Shown here piece after piece: positions 32,936 to 44,105 of a stretch of 62,306 bases of DNA. The notes below the pieces were generated by a model that worked only from the letters and a program-made list of their open reading frames with translations, was not told the origin of the DNA and did no database searches. The stretch's first letter is position 1. Every line of letters begins with the position of its first letter. Source of the stretch: Fimbriimonas sp. (GTDB taxonomy: Bacteria > Armatimonadota > Fimbriimonadia > Fimbriimonadales > Fimbriimonadaceae); NCBI GenBank assembly GCA_029866005.1, contig JARXAE010000038.1:1-62306 (forward strand), read 5' to 3'. Made by a program: the position numbers and the translations under genes.

Positions 32936-32981
32936 CGAAAAACAAAGTCGCCCCCTCAGTGAATACTGAGGGGGCGACTTT
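32936..32981 (-). terminator. Intrinsic terminator of the rpsO-pnp operon
   Basis: A perfect 17-bp stem, 32944-32960 with 32965-32981, loop of four bases (GAAT on plus). On the minus strand it is followed by GTTTTTCGG. It lies 15 nt past the pnp stop and is one of the strongest terminators in the window. Confidence 0.95.
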
Positions 32982-32996
32982 CAGCTTCCGAAGAGC

Positions 32997-35333
32997 TTAC
33001 TGTCGCTTTCGGAAGTTAGGCTCGCCGCCGCCGGAAGCTGGTCGCTCCGCTCGGTCTGGGCGAGGGCCGTCTCGTCGAGGACCTCGGTCTCCGCCTCGAT
33101 CGCCACCGCGATCTCGACCGCCGAATCCGCCGCCGCGTCCGCCTCGGTCACCACCGCGACCTCGGTCTCCGCCTGGGCGTCCGCCGCCGCCACCTTGCGA
33201 TGGAGGAGGGGTTCCGTCTTCGTTACCTTCAAGGGTCGGAAGATCTTGCTTGACGCCGATTGCCGTGAGGTTGAGTCGTCCCTGGTCATCAAGCTCGAAA
33301 GTCTTGACGTTAAGGGTGTCGCCCATGTTCACCACGTCTTCAATGCGGTTGATTTCCTTGAGAGTGATCTGCTCCTTCGGAACAAATCCCTGCTTGCCGC
33401 TGGCAAGCTCAACAAGGACGCCTCGACCCATGATTCGAGTCACGACGCCAGTGGTTTCGACTCCCATTTCAACGTCGCCGACCGCATCCTTAACCATCTG
33501 CATGGCCTTGTTAGAGGCTTCTGCTCCGGTTGAGCCGATAAGGACTCGACCGTCTTGCTGAACGTCAACAGTTGCACCAGACTCAGCACAGATCTTCTTA
33601 ATGGTTGCTCCACCAGGTCCGATCAGAGCACCAATCTTTTCGGGATTGATCTGCATCGTAACGACCTGAGGAGCCGTCTCAGCAACGCGGCTTCGAGGAG
33701 CATTAATTTCCTCTTCCATCACGTCGAGGATAGCAAGTCGAGCCGTTAGAGCTTGGTTCAAAGCGCGAGCAAGAACTTCGTCAGGAATACCGTCAAGCTT
33801 GGTGTCAAGCTGAAGCGCGGTGATTCCGGCGCGGGTTCCCGCGACCTTGAAGTCCATGTCTCCGCAGAAGTCTTCCATTCCGATGATGTCGGTAAGGACT
33901 TTGAATTCCTTTCCGTCGCTCATCAGACCCATCGCAATTCCCGCAACCGGAGCCTTGATCTGGATTCCGGCGTCCATGAGAGCCAAAGTCGAACCGCAGA
34001 CCGAAGCCATGGAGGTCGAACCGTTGGACTCAAGAACCTCGGAGGTCAGGAGCATGGTGTAAGGGAACTGAGGATCGCTCAAAGGAAGCACTGGGAGCAG
34101 CGCTCGCTCAGCGAGGGCACCGTGGCCGACTTCTCGTCGTCCGCGTCCTCGGTTTGGCCGAACTTCGCCAACTGAGTAGGCAGGGAAGTTATAGAAGTGC
34201 ATGTATCGCTTAGCATCTACTTCTTCGAGTCCGTCCATTGTCTGGGCGTCTCCGGGAAGTCCGAGGGTAGCGATGGTCATGACCTGGGTCTGGCCGCGAG
34301 TAAAGAGTCCTGATCCGTGGACGCGAGGAAGAATTCCGGCGGTCGCTTCGATGTGTCGAAGCTCGTCGAGCTTTCGTCCGTCTGGTCGCTTGTCCTTGGT
34401 GATGATGAGGTCGCGAACGACACCCTTCACAACGGTATCAGCAGCTTCTGGAAGCTGGCCGAGGATCGCTGGCTGGTCGGCATACTCAGGCTTGAGCTTT
34501 TCAACGATGTCCTTGATTAGGTCGTTGAGAGCAGACTCTCGAACGGCCTTGTCAGCCGAACCGAGAAGCGCCTTCTCGATATCCTTGCCAAACTTCTTGC
34601 TGATCGCCTTCTTCAAGTCCTCATCAATGGTGAACAAGGTGACTTCGCGAACCTTGGTTCCGACAGTCTTCTTGAACTCCTCAAACTTCAGGGCGATCTC
34701 TCGAATTGCGTTGTGGGCGTACTTGAGGGCAGCGGCCATATCGGCTTCGCTGACTTCGTTGGCACCAGACTCAACCATGGAGATGGCATCCTTGTGTCCG
34801 GCAACGATCAGGTCAAGATCAGAAGCCTTGATTTGGTCGTTGGTTGGGAAGAGAATGAACTCACCGTCAATTCGTCCAACTCGGACGCAAGCGATCGGAG
34901 CCTTGAACGGAATGTTCGAGACTGCGAGAGCTGCACCAGCGGCGCAAACTGCGAGAACGTCGGGAGGGCAATCTTGCTCAACTGCGAAAGGCATCGCCAT
35001 GACTTGAATGTCATTGCGCATTCCCTTCGGGAACAGAGGTCGGATCGGTCGGTCCATCAATCGTGAAACGAGAATCGCCTTTTCAGACGGTCGTCCACCG
35101 GACTTGATGAAGCCGCCTGGGATTTTACCGACGGCATACTTGCGCTCTTCGTAGTCGCAAGTCAGGGGCAGGAAGTCGATTCCTGCTTTGGGGTTTTCGG
35201 ACATCGTTGCGACGCCCAGGACGATTGTCTCGCCCATTCCAAGGAGAACTGCGCCGCCGGCTTGTTTAGCCACGCGACCTGTTTCGAGGTAGAACTCCTT
35301 TCCGCCTACCTCGAATTCGAGTGTGTGTATCAT
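32997..35333 (-). CDS. pnp: Polyribonucleotide nucleotidyltransferase (PNPase)
   Basis: 778 residues. Phosphorolytic 3'-5' exoribonuclease. Two RNase PH-like cores are joined by a helical linker; SGLFTRGQTQVM and the C-core stretch EDFCGDMDFKVAGT (active-site acids) are visible. KH domain with IGPGGATIKKI (~565) and S1 domain with GVVTRIMGRGVLVEL (~630). The last ~75 residues are an unusual Gly/Arg/Asp-rich tail of repeated RGGD-type units, probably an RNA-binding or condensate-forming extension. It follows rpsO by 16 bp with GGAG before the ATG, the classical rpsO-pnp operon. Confidence 0.97.
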   Translation of the reverse strand: MIHTLEFEVGGKEFYLETGRVAKQAGGAVLLGMGETIVLGVATMSENPKAGIDFLPLTCDYEERKYAVGKIPGGFIKSGGRPSEKAILVSRLMDRPIRPLFPKGMRNDIQVMAMPFAVEQDCPPDVLAVCAAGAALAVSNIPFKAPIACVRVGRIDGEFILFPTNDQIKASDLDLIVAGHKDAISMVESGANEVSEADMAAALKYAHNAIREIALKFEEFKKTVGTKVREVTLFTIDEDLKKAISKKFGKDIEKALLGSADKAVRESALNDLIKDIVEKLKPEYADQPAILGQLPEAADTVVKGVVRDLIITKDKRPDGRKLDELRHIEATAGILPRVHGSGLFTRGQTQVMTIATLGLPGDAQTMDGLEEVDAKRYMHFYNFPAYSVGEVRPNRGRGRREVGHGALAERALLPVLPLSDPQFPYTMLLTSEVLESNGSTSMASVCGSTLALMDAGIQIKAPVAGIAMGLMSDGKEFKVLTDIIGMEDFCGDMDFKVAGTRAGITALQLDTKLDGIPDEVLARALNQALTARLAILDVMEEEINAPRSRVAETAPQVVTMQINPEKIGALIGPGGATIKKICAESGATVDVQQDGRVLIGSTGAEASNKAMQMVKDAVGDVEMGVETTGVVTRIMGRGVLVELASGKQGFVPKEQITLKEINRIEDVVNMGDTLNVKTFELDDQGRLNLTAIGVKQDLPTLEGNEDGTPPPSQGGGGGRPGGDRGRGGDRGGRGGGFGGRDRGGDRGGDRGPRRDGPRPDRAERPASGGGEPNFRKRQ

Positions 35334-35340
35334 TTATGCT

Positions 35341-35356
35341 CCGTTAAGATTAACGG
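35341..35356 (-). promoter_or_regulatory. Hairpin at rpsO stop, between rpsO and pnp
   Basis: CCGTTA and TAACGG form a 6-bp stem with a 4-nt loop spanning the rpsO stop codon. Its position recalls intercistronic processing sites of rpsO-pnp operons, but the structure is small. Confidence 0.3.
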
Positions 35357-35631
35357 GGCTTAACTTCACGAATGCCGAGTTTCTTAATAAGAGCACGGTA
35401 GCCAACAACATCCTTATTGCGGAGGTACGCCTCGAGGCGACGTCGCTTACCAACCAACACGAGCAATCCACGTCGACCGTGGTTGTCTTTCTTGTGGGTG
35501 CGAAGGTGATCAGTGATCTGCTGGATTCTCGCCTGCATAATCGCGATCTGAACTTCTGCCGAACCGGTATCTCCCGGTTTGGTGGCGTTATCGGTGATGA
35601 CTTGTGATTTCTTATCTGGACTCAGGGGCAT
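35350..35631 (-). CDS. rpsO: 30S ribosomal protein S15
   Basis: 93 residues (usual 88-89). Primary 16S rRNA-binding protein of the small-subunit central domain. [30 protein letters not shown] and [12 protein letters not shown] are diagnostic for S15. First gene of the rpsO-pnp operon. GGAG stands about 12 nt before the ATG. The ~160 bp upstream carry a TTGACT that could be a -35, but no clear -10. Confidence 0.97.
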   Translation of the reverse strand: MPLSPDKKSQVITDNATKPGDTGSAEVQIAIMQARIQQITDHLRTHKKDNHGRRGLLVLVGKRRRLEAYLRNKDVVGYRALIKKLGIREVKPR

Positions 35632-35793
35632 GGTGTTTCTTAAGCTCCGTAGTTAAATCGAGATCGAGAGTATTTCGTCCACCGCTCAGTTCAGGCTCCC
35701 TTGTCCCGTAGGCTTTTGGGGGGCTGAAGTCAACGGTTGACGCGCAACCATCGATTCGACACATCAATATACCTGATTGACATGATTTAGGGT

Positions 35794-36510
35794 TTACGGA
35801 ACTTTTGTATAGGCTGCTGGCGCAAAGCTCGGCGTGTCACAGAATCGAGTTCGTCCATTGCGGTAAACCGCAACGCAAGTCACCCAATCCGGAACTCCGG
35901 CTGGCAGCGCGCGAAAGTTAACCGAATTGCGGGGCTTATCCGTCAAATTCGGAGTGACCCGGTGATAGACGTGACCATGAAGCAGAACCAGTGTCCCGGC
36001 CCTTGGCGTCAGCACGACCTCGCCGGAGATCGGGTCTTGCGTCCCACCAGGGGGAATGACGCCTTGTTTATGAGATCCAGGAACCACGACAATGGCCCCG
36101 TTCTCCAGGTTTGTATCAGAAGGATACAAAAGGCGATTGAGGTTGAAAAGTCCGACTTCCTCCGGCGGGCAGTCTTGGTGCCAAGCCTGACCCCTCCCGT
36201 GAGGAATGCTAAACATAATCAGTGACGTCTGAGTCTCAAAACCATCACCGAGGACCTCAGCCGTTGCTTGACGAAGCTTCTCCGAAGCCGCGAGCTCACA
36301 GAAAACGGGATGCCCCTCTAAAACTGGATCCCACGCAAGAACATCGCACTCATCGTGGTCGCTCTTTTCAGCCACTTGGCGAGTTTCCGCTTGCCACTGG
36401 GCATACTTTACATCCAAGCTCTCATTGAGTTGGTCATTTTCGTGATCAGTTAGAAATCCTTCGATGACCACGTAACCGCGTTCGTCAAACTCCTCTCTAA
36501 AGGACGACAA
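35794..36510 (-). CDS. Phytanoyl-CoA dioxygenase (PhyH) family protein
   Basis: 238 residues, Fe(II)/2-oxoglutarate oxygenase of the PhyH type. The iron ligands are in WHQDCPPEE (HxD) and the distal His in LHGHVYHRVTPN; the 2-oxoglutarate-binding Arg would be in KPRNSVNF. It starts at TTG 36510, 3 nt after the upstream stop, so it is the last gene of the hydroxyproline operon. It could hydroxylate an amino acid or consume the 2-oxoglutarate that the pathway makes. The substrate cannot be inferred. Confidence 0.85.
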   Translation of the reverse strand: MSSFREEFDERGYVVIEGFLTDHENDQLNESLDVKYAQWQAETRQVAEKSDHDECDVLAWDPVLEGHPVFCELAASEKLRQATAEVLGDGFETQTSLIMFSIPHGRGQAWHQDCPPEEVGLFNLNRLLYPSDTNLENGAIVVVPGSHKQGVIPPGGTQDPISGEVVLTPRAGTLVLLHGHVYHRVTPNLTDKPRNSVNFRALPAGVPDWVTCVAVYRNGRTRFCDTPSFAPAAYTKVP

Positions 36511-36513
36511 CTG

Positions 36514-37881
36514 TTACACCCACCGAGGAGCGTTCTGGTACGCAACCGGCCGCAACCATCGCTCTGGAGCGTGATTACCAACACTCGTAAACCGTGAATC
36601 CGAAGCCGCAGGGTACGGTCCGCCATGCTGAGTCGCCTCGCAAACCTCGACGCCGGTAGGGAAGCCGTTAAAAACAATCCGCCCCGCGATCTGCTCCACC
36701 ACAGGAAGCAGAATCTCAACAAGTGCTTGGTCATCGGGACCGAAGTGGATCGATGAAGAAAGGTTGCCCTGCGTTCCAACGCAAGCCAGCATTTCATCAA
36801 AGCTCTTGCACGTGACGATCAGCCCAAACGGCCCGAACACCTCTTCTTGCAAGTGGGGGTTCTTGATGAAATCTGCTCCCGACACTTCGGCAAGCCCAGC
36901 TTGACCAGGATTTGTCACCTCAACCAACGTTGAGACCCCCTCCTGCCGACATGTCGTCTGAGCTAGCCGAACGTAGTTCTCAGCTATCCCGTCCGTCAAC
37001 ATCTTCCCAACCGGAGCCGCCGCCGCCAACTCTTGCATTTTTGACTTCGACGCCGTCCACTCAGGAGAATCAATCCCAAAAACAATCCCCGGATTAGTGC
37101 AGAACTGTCCAACTCCAAGGGTCAATGATGGTACATATCCCTCGGCGAAGCCTGCCACTCCCCCCGGCAGAACAAACATCGGATTCACCGACCCCATCTC
37201 CGCAAAAACCGGAATCGGAACCGGACGCTTCGCCGCCGCATCCATAAACAACCGACCAACCCGAAGTGATCCCGTAAACCCAACACCCTTGATCAACGGA
37301 TGCTCAACCAACCCCAACGAAACCGCATTATCCCCATGGACGCACTGGAACGTCCCTTCCGGAAATCCATGCGCTTTCACCTGCGCCGACACGATATCGG
37401 CTACCATCCGAGACGTCTCCGGATGCGCCGGGTGAGCCTTCACAATCACCGGGCAACCCGCCGCCAGCGCCGAAGCAGTATCGCCCCCCGCCACGCTGTA
37501 AGCAAGAGGGAAGTTTGAAGCCCCAAAAACCGCAATCGGCCCCAACGGAATCATAAACCGGCTGATGTTTGGACGAGGCGGCGTCCGATCTGGAATTGCC
37601 GTAACCACATCGACTGCCTTAAACCGCCCCGCGCGAACATCAAGTGCATGATTGCGGAACTGCCCAGCGGTCCTGTCGCACTCTCCGTTCAGCCGAGCCT
37701 CCGGAAGGTGGGTCTCCCGCATTGCAACCGGAACGATCTCCGCCTTAGCTGTCGTCAAGGCATTCGCAATCCCATCCAACAAATCCGCCAGAACCGACCC
37801 TTCAACTGAGCGCAAAAACGGAGCCGCATCAGCAGCGCGTCGGATAACAGAATCGAGTTCAGAAATAGTGATTTCAAGCAT
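36514..37881 (-). CDS. Aldehyde dehydrogenase, probable 2-oxoglutarate semialdehyde dehydrogenase
   Basis: 455 residues from ATG 37881, which overlaps the upstream stop by 8 nt. It has the NAD(P) region GPIAVFGASNFPLAYSVAGG, GSLRVGR and the catalytic Cys in GQFCTNPG. This short ALDH type with HPAHPETSR belongs to the 2,5-dioxovalerate (alpha-ketoglutarate semialdehyde) dehydrogenase group. It would oxidise the deaminase product to 2-oxoglutarate, the last step of trans-4-hydroxy-L-proline breakdown. The neighbours support this assignment strongly. Confidence 0.9.
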   Translation of the reverse strand: MLEITISELDSVIRRAADAAPFLRSVEGSVLADLLDGIANALTTAKAEIVPVAMRETHLPEARLNGECDRTAGQFRNHALDVRAGRFKAVDVVTAIPDRTPPRPNISRFMIPLGPIAVFGASNFPLAYSVAGGDTASALAAGCPVIVKAHPAHPETSRMVADIVSAQVKAHGFPEGTFQCVHGDNAVSLGLVEHPLIKGVGFTGSLRVGRLFMDAAAKRPVPIPVFAEMGSVNPMFVLPGGVAGFAEGYVPSLTLGVGQFCTNPGIVFGIDSPEWTASKSKMQELAAAAPVGKMLTDGIAENYVRLAQTTCRQEGVSTLVEVTNPGQAGLAEVSGADFIKNPHLQEEVFGPFGLIVTCKSFDEMLACVGTQGNLSSSIHFGPDDQALVEILLPVVEQIAGRIVFNGFPTGVEVCEATQHGGPYPAASDSRFTSVGNHAPERWLRPVAYQNAPRWV

Positions 37882-39121
37882 AACGGTTCGGGTCAAGTTG
37901 GTTAAGTGGCAAGGACGTCTCCCGCCCAGAGAGGAGTTCAGAAACAAGCTTACCGGTGATCGGACCGAGGCTCAGCCCCATCATCCCGTGACCAGAAGCA
38001 ACGATAACATTTGGATTCGTCTTGATCCGCCCGATATAAGGCAGACCATCCGGCGGACAAGGGCGATTACCCACCCAAATCGGCTCGCCGTGCATGTCCG
38101 CCTCTGAAAACTCCGGATAGAACTGCGGCACCGACTCAATAATCCCATGCACCCGGTTCTCGTTCACATAGTCGCTCGGCGGACCAAGCTCCATCGTGCC
38201 CGCAATCCGCAGACCATTCTCCATCGGAGTAATCGCCACCCGAGCCTCCGCAAGCAACGCGCAAACTTTCGGCATGACCGGCGGCTTTTCGACCGTCATG
38301 CTATACCCCCGCCCAGCCAACATCGGCATTTTGAGACCGAGACTCCGAACCATGCCGCCCGACCAAGCCCCGGTAGCAACCACCAATTCATCAAACGGAT
38401 GATCCCCCACCTGGGTGTGAACCCGGTCGAGTTTGCCCTTTGTCTTCCCAAACCCAGTCGGGGACTGCAAGTTCACAAAAGTCGCCCCATGTCGTGTGAG
38501 GTGGTCTCGTAAAGCAGACAGCAGGTTCTGAGGCGTCAGCGAAGCATCATCCAAAAAGCGCACCGCCCCACAAACATCAACCTGCGCCCCAGTCTCAACT
38601 TCCCTCAACTCTGGTAACGACAAAACCTTCGCCCGAACCCCAATCTGGTTCGCTCGCTGCGCGAGCTTCGCCTCATGGTCAAGCGTGCTCTGCTTCTTGC
38701 AGAGCATCAACAAGCCATCTTTCCGAAGCTCAAACCCGACCCCAATCGCCTCCGTCAAAGCCTCATATTCACGACGAGAAAACAGGTTCAAATCGCGAAG
38801 AATCGTCTCCGTCTTCTCAACATGTGTCGAGTTTGCGGCCTTATAGAAGTTCCAAGTCCACAGTAACTGATCAACCGAAGGAGGGAAGTGGAACCCAAAC
38901 GGCGACTTGGGATTCAGGAGCATCTTCAGCCCCATCTGAATCATCCCCGGAGCAGCCAGGGGAACAAAGTGACTAGGAACAATCATCCCTGCGTTCCCAG
39001 TTGAAGTCGAACCCGCCCCTTCATATTGGTTGTCGATAACCGTAACGTCATGCCCATCTTGCTGGGCATAGTAAGCCGAGCAAAGCCCCATGATCCCGCC
39101 ACCGATGATAACGACCTTCAA
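37874..39121 (-). CDS. FAD-dependent D-amino-acid dehydrogenase, probable cis-4-hydroxy-D-proline dehydrogenase
   Basis: 415 residues, DAO superfamily. The N-terminal dinucleotide fold is VVIIGGGIMGLCSAYYAQ, followed by STGNAGMIVP as in DadA-like enzymes. The C-terminal GHGMMGLSLGPITGKLVSELL closes the FAD site. It would oxidise cis-4-hydroxy-D-proline to pyrroline-4-hydroxy-2-carboxylate. It overlaps the epimerase gene (ATGA at 39118-39121) and the ALDH gene by 8 nt, so all are co-translated. Confidence 0.9.
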   Translation of the reverse strand: MKVVIIGGGIMGLCSAYYAQQDGHDVTVIDNQYEGAGSTSTGNAGMIVPSHFVPLAAPGMIQMGLKMLLNPKSPFGFHFPPSVDQLLWTWNFYKAANSTHVEKTETILRDLNLFSRREYEALTEAIGVGFELRKDGLLMLCKKQSTLDHEAKLAQRANQIGVRAKVLSLPELREVETGAQVDVCGAVRFLDDASLTPQNLLSALRDHLTRHGATFVNLQSPTGFGKTKGKLDRVHTQVGDHPFDELVVATGAWSGGMVRSLGLKMPMLAGRGYSMTVEKPPVMPKVCALLAEARVAITPMENGLRIAGTMELGPPSDYVNENRVHGIIESVPQFYPEFSEADMHGEPIWVGNRPCPPDGLPYIGRIKTNPNVIVASGHGMMGLSLGPITGKLVSELLSGRETSLPLNQLDPNRYA

Positions 39122-40041
39122 GAAATCCCCCAGCAGAACGGATCCGATTCATCAAAGATTAGCTTCGACTCCCCACAGACATAAGCCCGACCAACAATGT
39201 GCGGGATCAACTGCTGCTGCTCATCAAGCGTCACCCAGCCTGTGAACTTCGATCCAGTAATCGACTCCTGAACCCAATTCTCACCCTCTGCTAGTTTCCC
39301 ATCGGCGAACAAACAAGCCAGCTTCGCACTCGTCCCCGTCCCGCAAGGAGATCGGTCATAAGCCGACCCTGGGCAAAGAACGAAGTTGCGCGAATCTGCA
39401 TTCGGAGTATCGTCAAACAGCTCGACGTGGTCAACAAAGTGACTATCTGACTCGAGCGCATTAACCGCGTCCCTAATCTCCTCCGTCAAACTGACAAGAG
39501 CGGCCGCATTTTCGACGAGCAACTCCGGCATTTCTGGAGTTCGGTGCGCAAGGAAGAACCAATTTCCTCCCCAAGCCACATCACCGACCACAGTTCCGAG
39601 CGACACCTCAACAGAAATCCCCTCCTGCGCCCGAACACTCGGCACATTCTGAATCTCCACCTCGCCATTCTCAAGCAAAGTCGCCTCAACAACTCCCACC
39701 GGAGTCTCAATCCGATGCACTCCCGCATCGATCCGCCCAAGGTACTTCAGAGTCTCAATCACCCCAATCGTCCCGTGCCCGCACATGCCTAGGTAGCCGA
39801 CATTGTTGAAAAACACCACCCCGCAGACACAAGAATCATCCTGCGACTCAGTCAGCAGCGCCCCCACGATCACATCATTCCCGCGCGGCTCACAAACCAC
39901 GCCTCTGCGCAAATGATCCTGCTCCCGAAGCATCCAGTCCCGCTTCTCAGCCGCCGTCGCGCCATCAGGCTCCGGCCAGCCGCCAACAACAACTCGCGTT
40001 GGTTCGCCGCCAGTATGAGAGTCAATGACGTGAATGTTCAT
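39118..40041 (-). CDS. 4-hydroxyproline 2-epimerase (proline racemase family)
   Basis: 307 residues from ATG 40041; a TTG one codon upstream is less likely. Both catalytic cysteines of epimerases are present: MCGHGTIG and DRSPCGTGTSAK. The second distinguishes it from the dehydratases with Thr at that site. HVIDSHTGGEPTRVV is the family N-terminus. It converts trans-4-hydroxy-L-proline to cis-4-hydroxy-D-proline in the cytosol. Three nt separate it from the deaminase gene upstream. Confidence 0.93.
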   Translation of the reverse strand: MNIHVIDSHTGGEPTRVVVGGWPEPDGATAAEKRDWMLREQDHLRRGVVCEPRGNDVIVGALLTESQDDSCVCGVVFFNNVGYLGMCGHGTIGVIETLKYLGRIDAGVHRIETPVGVVEATLLENGEVEIQNVPSVRAQEGISVEVSLGTVVGDVAWGGNWFFLAHRTPEMPELLVENAAALVSLTEEIRDAVNALESDSHFVDHVELFDDTPNADSRNFVLCPGSAYDRSPCGTGTSAKLACLFADGKLAEGENWVQESITGSKFTGWVTLDEQQQLIPHIVGRAYVCGESKLIFDESDPFCWGIS

Positions 40042-40044
40042 CAA

Positions 40045-40950
40045 CTACAGTGTAGGGCGATTCGCAATCGCTTCGTCGATCACGCCTTGAATCCGGGCTC
40101 GCTCCGCTCCCACCAAAGGCAACCGAGGTAACCGAACGTGCTCCGCGCAGTAACCCGTCGTAGCCGTCGCCAGCTTGATGTTCTGAACAAACTTGATTCC
40201 CACGTCCAAGTGCGCCACGGGCGAGAACCACTTGTAAAGCTCCCGAGCCTCGTCCCACTTGCCCGCCATCGCCAAGTCCCAAAGCCGCTGATTCTCGTAC
40301 GGGAAGGCAAGTCCAATCCCCATCACCCAACCAACCGCACCGAGGAACGCACACTCAAGAGCAAGATCATCAACCCCCGCAAACAGCGCCAAACGATCCC
40401 CAATCTGCTTCTGGATATCCAGGAACCGTCGAGTATCGCCGGAGGACTCCTTTAATGCTACAAACCGATCACTCGCATCGCATAAGTTTTCCAAAATCTC
40501 CGGCGTCAAATCACCCGGATAGGCCAGCGGGTTGTTGTAAAGCAAAATCGGCAGATCACTCGCCTTTGCGACAGTGGTGAAGTGCGTGATCAGCTCATCC
40601 CGATCCGCCTTATAAACCATCGCCGGCATCAGCATGATCCCGTCAATTCCTAAAGCCGCACATTTAGCCGAATAGTCAGCCGCCTGAGCCGTCGAAGTAT
40701 CTGCCACCCCGCTCAAAACCGCCACTCGCCCGGCCGAAACCTCGCGAGCAACTCGCAAAATCTTAAACTTCTCGTCCCAAGTCAGCGCGAGGTTCTCACC
40801 CAGCGATCCCATCATCACAAACCCCTTCACACCCGAATCAATCAGAACTTCAAGGTGAGCCCGCAACTGATCGTAGTTGATCGAAAGATCAGAGTTGAAA
40901 GGAGTCGTCAGAGCCGGAAACGATCCGGACCAGTAAGGCATGCTGGGCAT
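40045..40950 (-). CDS. DapA/NAL-family lyase, probable 1-pyrroline-4-hydroxy-2-carboxylate deaminase
   Basis: 301 residues from ATG 40950; ATG 40941 is an alternative. TIM-barrel aldolase of the dihydrodipicolinate synthase superfamily with the Schiff-base Lys in VALKESSGD and the proton-relay Tyr in ILLYNNP. KGFVMMGSLGENLAL is the DapA-like pyruvate-binding segment. In this operon it should deaminate pyrroline-4-hydroxy-2-carboxylate to 2-oxoglutarate semialdehyde. It is the first gene of the operon. The -10-like TAAAAT 7 nt before 40950 supports that start. Confidence 0.88.
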   Translation of the reverse strand: MPSMPYWSGSFPALTTPFNSDLSINYDQLRAHLEVLIDSGVKGFVMMGSLGENLALTWDEKFKILRVAREVSAGRVAVLSGVADTSTAQAADYSAKCAALGIDGIMLMPAMVYKADRDELITHFTTVAKASDLPILLYNNPLAYPGDLTPEILENLCDASDRFVALKESSGDTRRFLDIQKQIGDRLALFAGVDDLALECAFLGAVGWVMGIGLAFPYENQRLWDLAMAGKWDEARELYKWFSPVAHLDVGIKFVQNIKLATATTGYCAEHVRLPRLPLVGAERARIQGVIDEAIANRPTL

Positions 40951-40957
40951 CGGGCTG

Positions 40958-40963
40958 ATTTTA
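40958..40963 (-). promoter_or_regulatory. Putative -10 of the hydroxyproline operon
   Basis: TAAAAT on the minus strand, 7 nt before the ATG at 40950. Its first three bases are the stop codon of the peptidase remnant just upstream. Confidence 0.45.
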
Positions 40964-41018
40964 CTTCCACCGAGGCTCAACACCAAGCAGATTCTTCACC
41001 AGAAAGTCTCGCCGCTCT
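40961..41018 (-). pseudogene. C-terminal remnant of a second S9 peptidase
   Basis: The minus strand reads ERRDFLVKNLLGVEPRWK and a stop. This matches the C-terminus of the intact peptidase at 41606, which ends KQRDFLVKNLLGVEPRWK. Over the shared 54 nt there are six mismatches, and within RDF to the stop all are synonymous, so the copy evolved as a protein-coding paralogue before decay. A stop codon lies a few codons upstream in frame and no gene body remains. Confidence 0.8.
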
Positions 41019-41122
41019 CCTCAGAATGACTACGTTCCGCCAGTTCCACCCAGGCGACAGAAGCATCAACGTGTTTCTGAGAAGACTTGACCATGGGTTA
41101 CCAAAAGTGCAGGTGAACAACT

Positions 41123-41563
41123 CTAGTTCGAGTTTCGATACGCTTCTTGCTGTCTTTCGTGTGCAACCATGTAACACTTTTCTAGCTCGCGATCATCAGT
41201 CGAACTAATCAGCCCCAGAAGTCGAACTAGCTTCTCAACGCAGCGCTCCGGATTGGTCAATTCAAACGCAATAAGGGAATCTAGGGCTTTGGGAAAAACG
41301 AATGCGACACTTGGCAAGTTGAACGCAAGTAGTCCTTCCACGAATGTTCCATGACTGACTGCGTTGCGGATTGTCGCGATTCCGTCCGTATCCGCGCACA
41401 GTCCTAGGAGTTCTCGTTCGCGCCATTCGAAGCTTAGTCGAATCCAGATGCGACTGTCGCTGATCCAAATGTCTTCAGATTCGGTCACTGGCACTTCTTG
41501 CCAGTCAGCACACTGCCGAAGCGCGATCCTGACGATCGATTCGAAGGTAGGTTGACTTGACAT
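41123..41563 (-). CDS. Hypothetical protein between peptidase tails
   Basis: 146 residues, soluble, acidic, no family recognised; ATG at 41563. It contains WISDSRIWIRLSFEWRERELL and AFNLPSVAFVFPKALDSL, which look like a small alpha/beta protein. It lies between the intact S9 peptidase tail (41606) and the decayed S9 tail (40961), so it may have arrived or been trapped by rearrangement. I find no SD or clear -10. Its reality rests on length and amino-acid composition only. Confidence 0.55.
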   Translation of the reverse strand: MSSQPTFESIVRIALRQCADWQEVPVTESEDIWISDSRIWIRLSFEWRERELLGLCADTDGIATIRNAVSHGTFVEGLLAFNLPSVAFVFPKALDSLIAFELTNPERCVEKLVRLLGLISSTDDRELEKCYMVAHERQQEAYRNSN

Positions 41564-41605
41564 TGCTTTCAGTGATCGCGTTTTCTGACGAAGTGGTAGC
41601 GTCGC

Positions 41606-44071
<2,466 letters not shown>

Positions 44072-44105
44072 TCCCGTATTACACCCGACATTCACCCGAA
44101 CCGGC

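Noticed and set aside
33004-33561. Plus-strand Pro/Arg-rich open frames opposite pnp
   Set aside because: They are antisense shadows of the Gly/Arg-rich pnp tail.
40977-41177. 66-codon minus-strand frame over the S9 remnant
   Set aside because: It is in a different frame from the clear peptidase-tail match and has no independent support.
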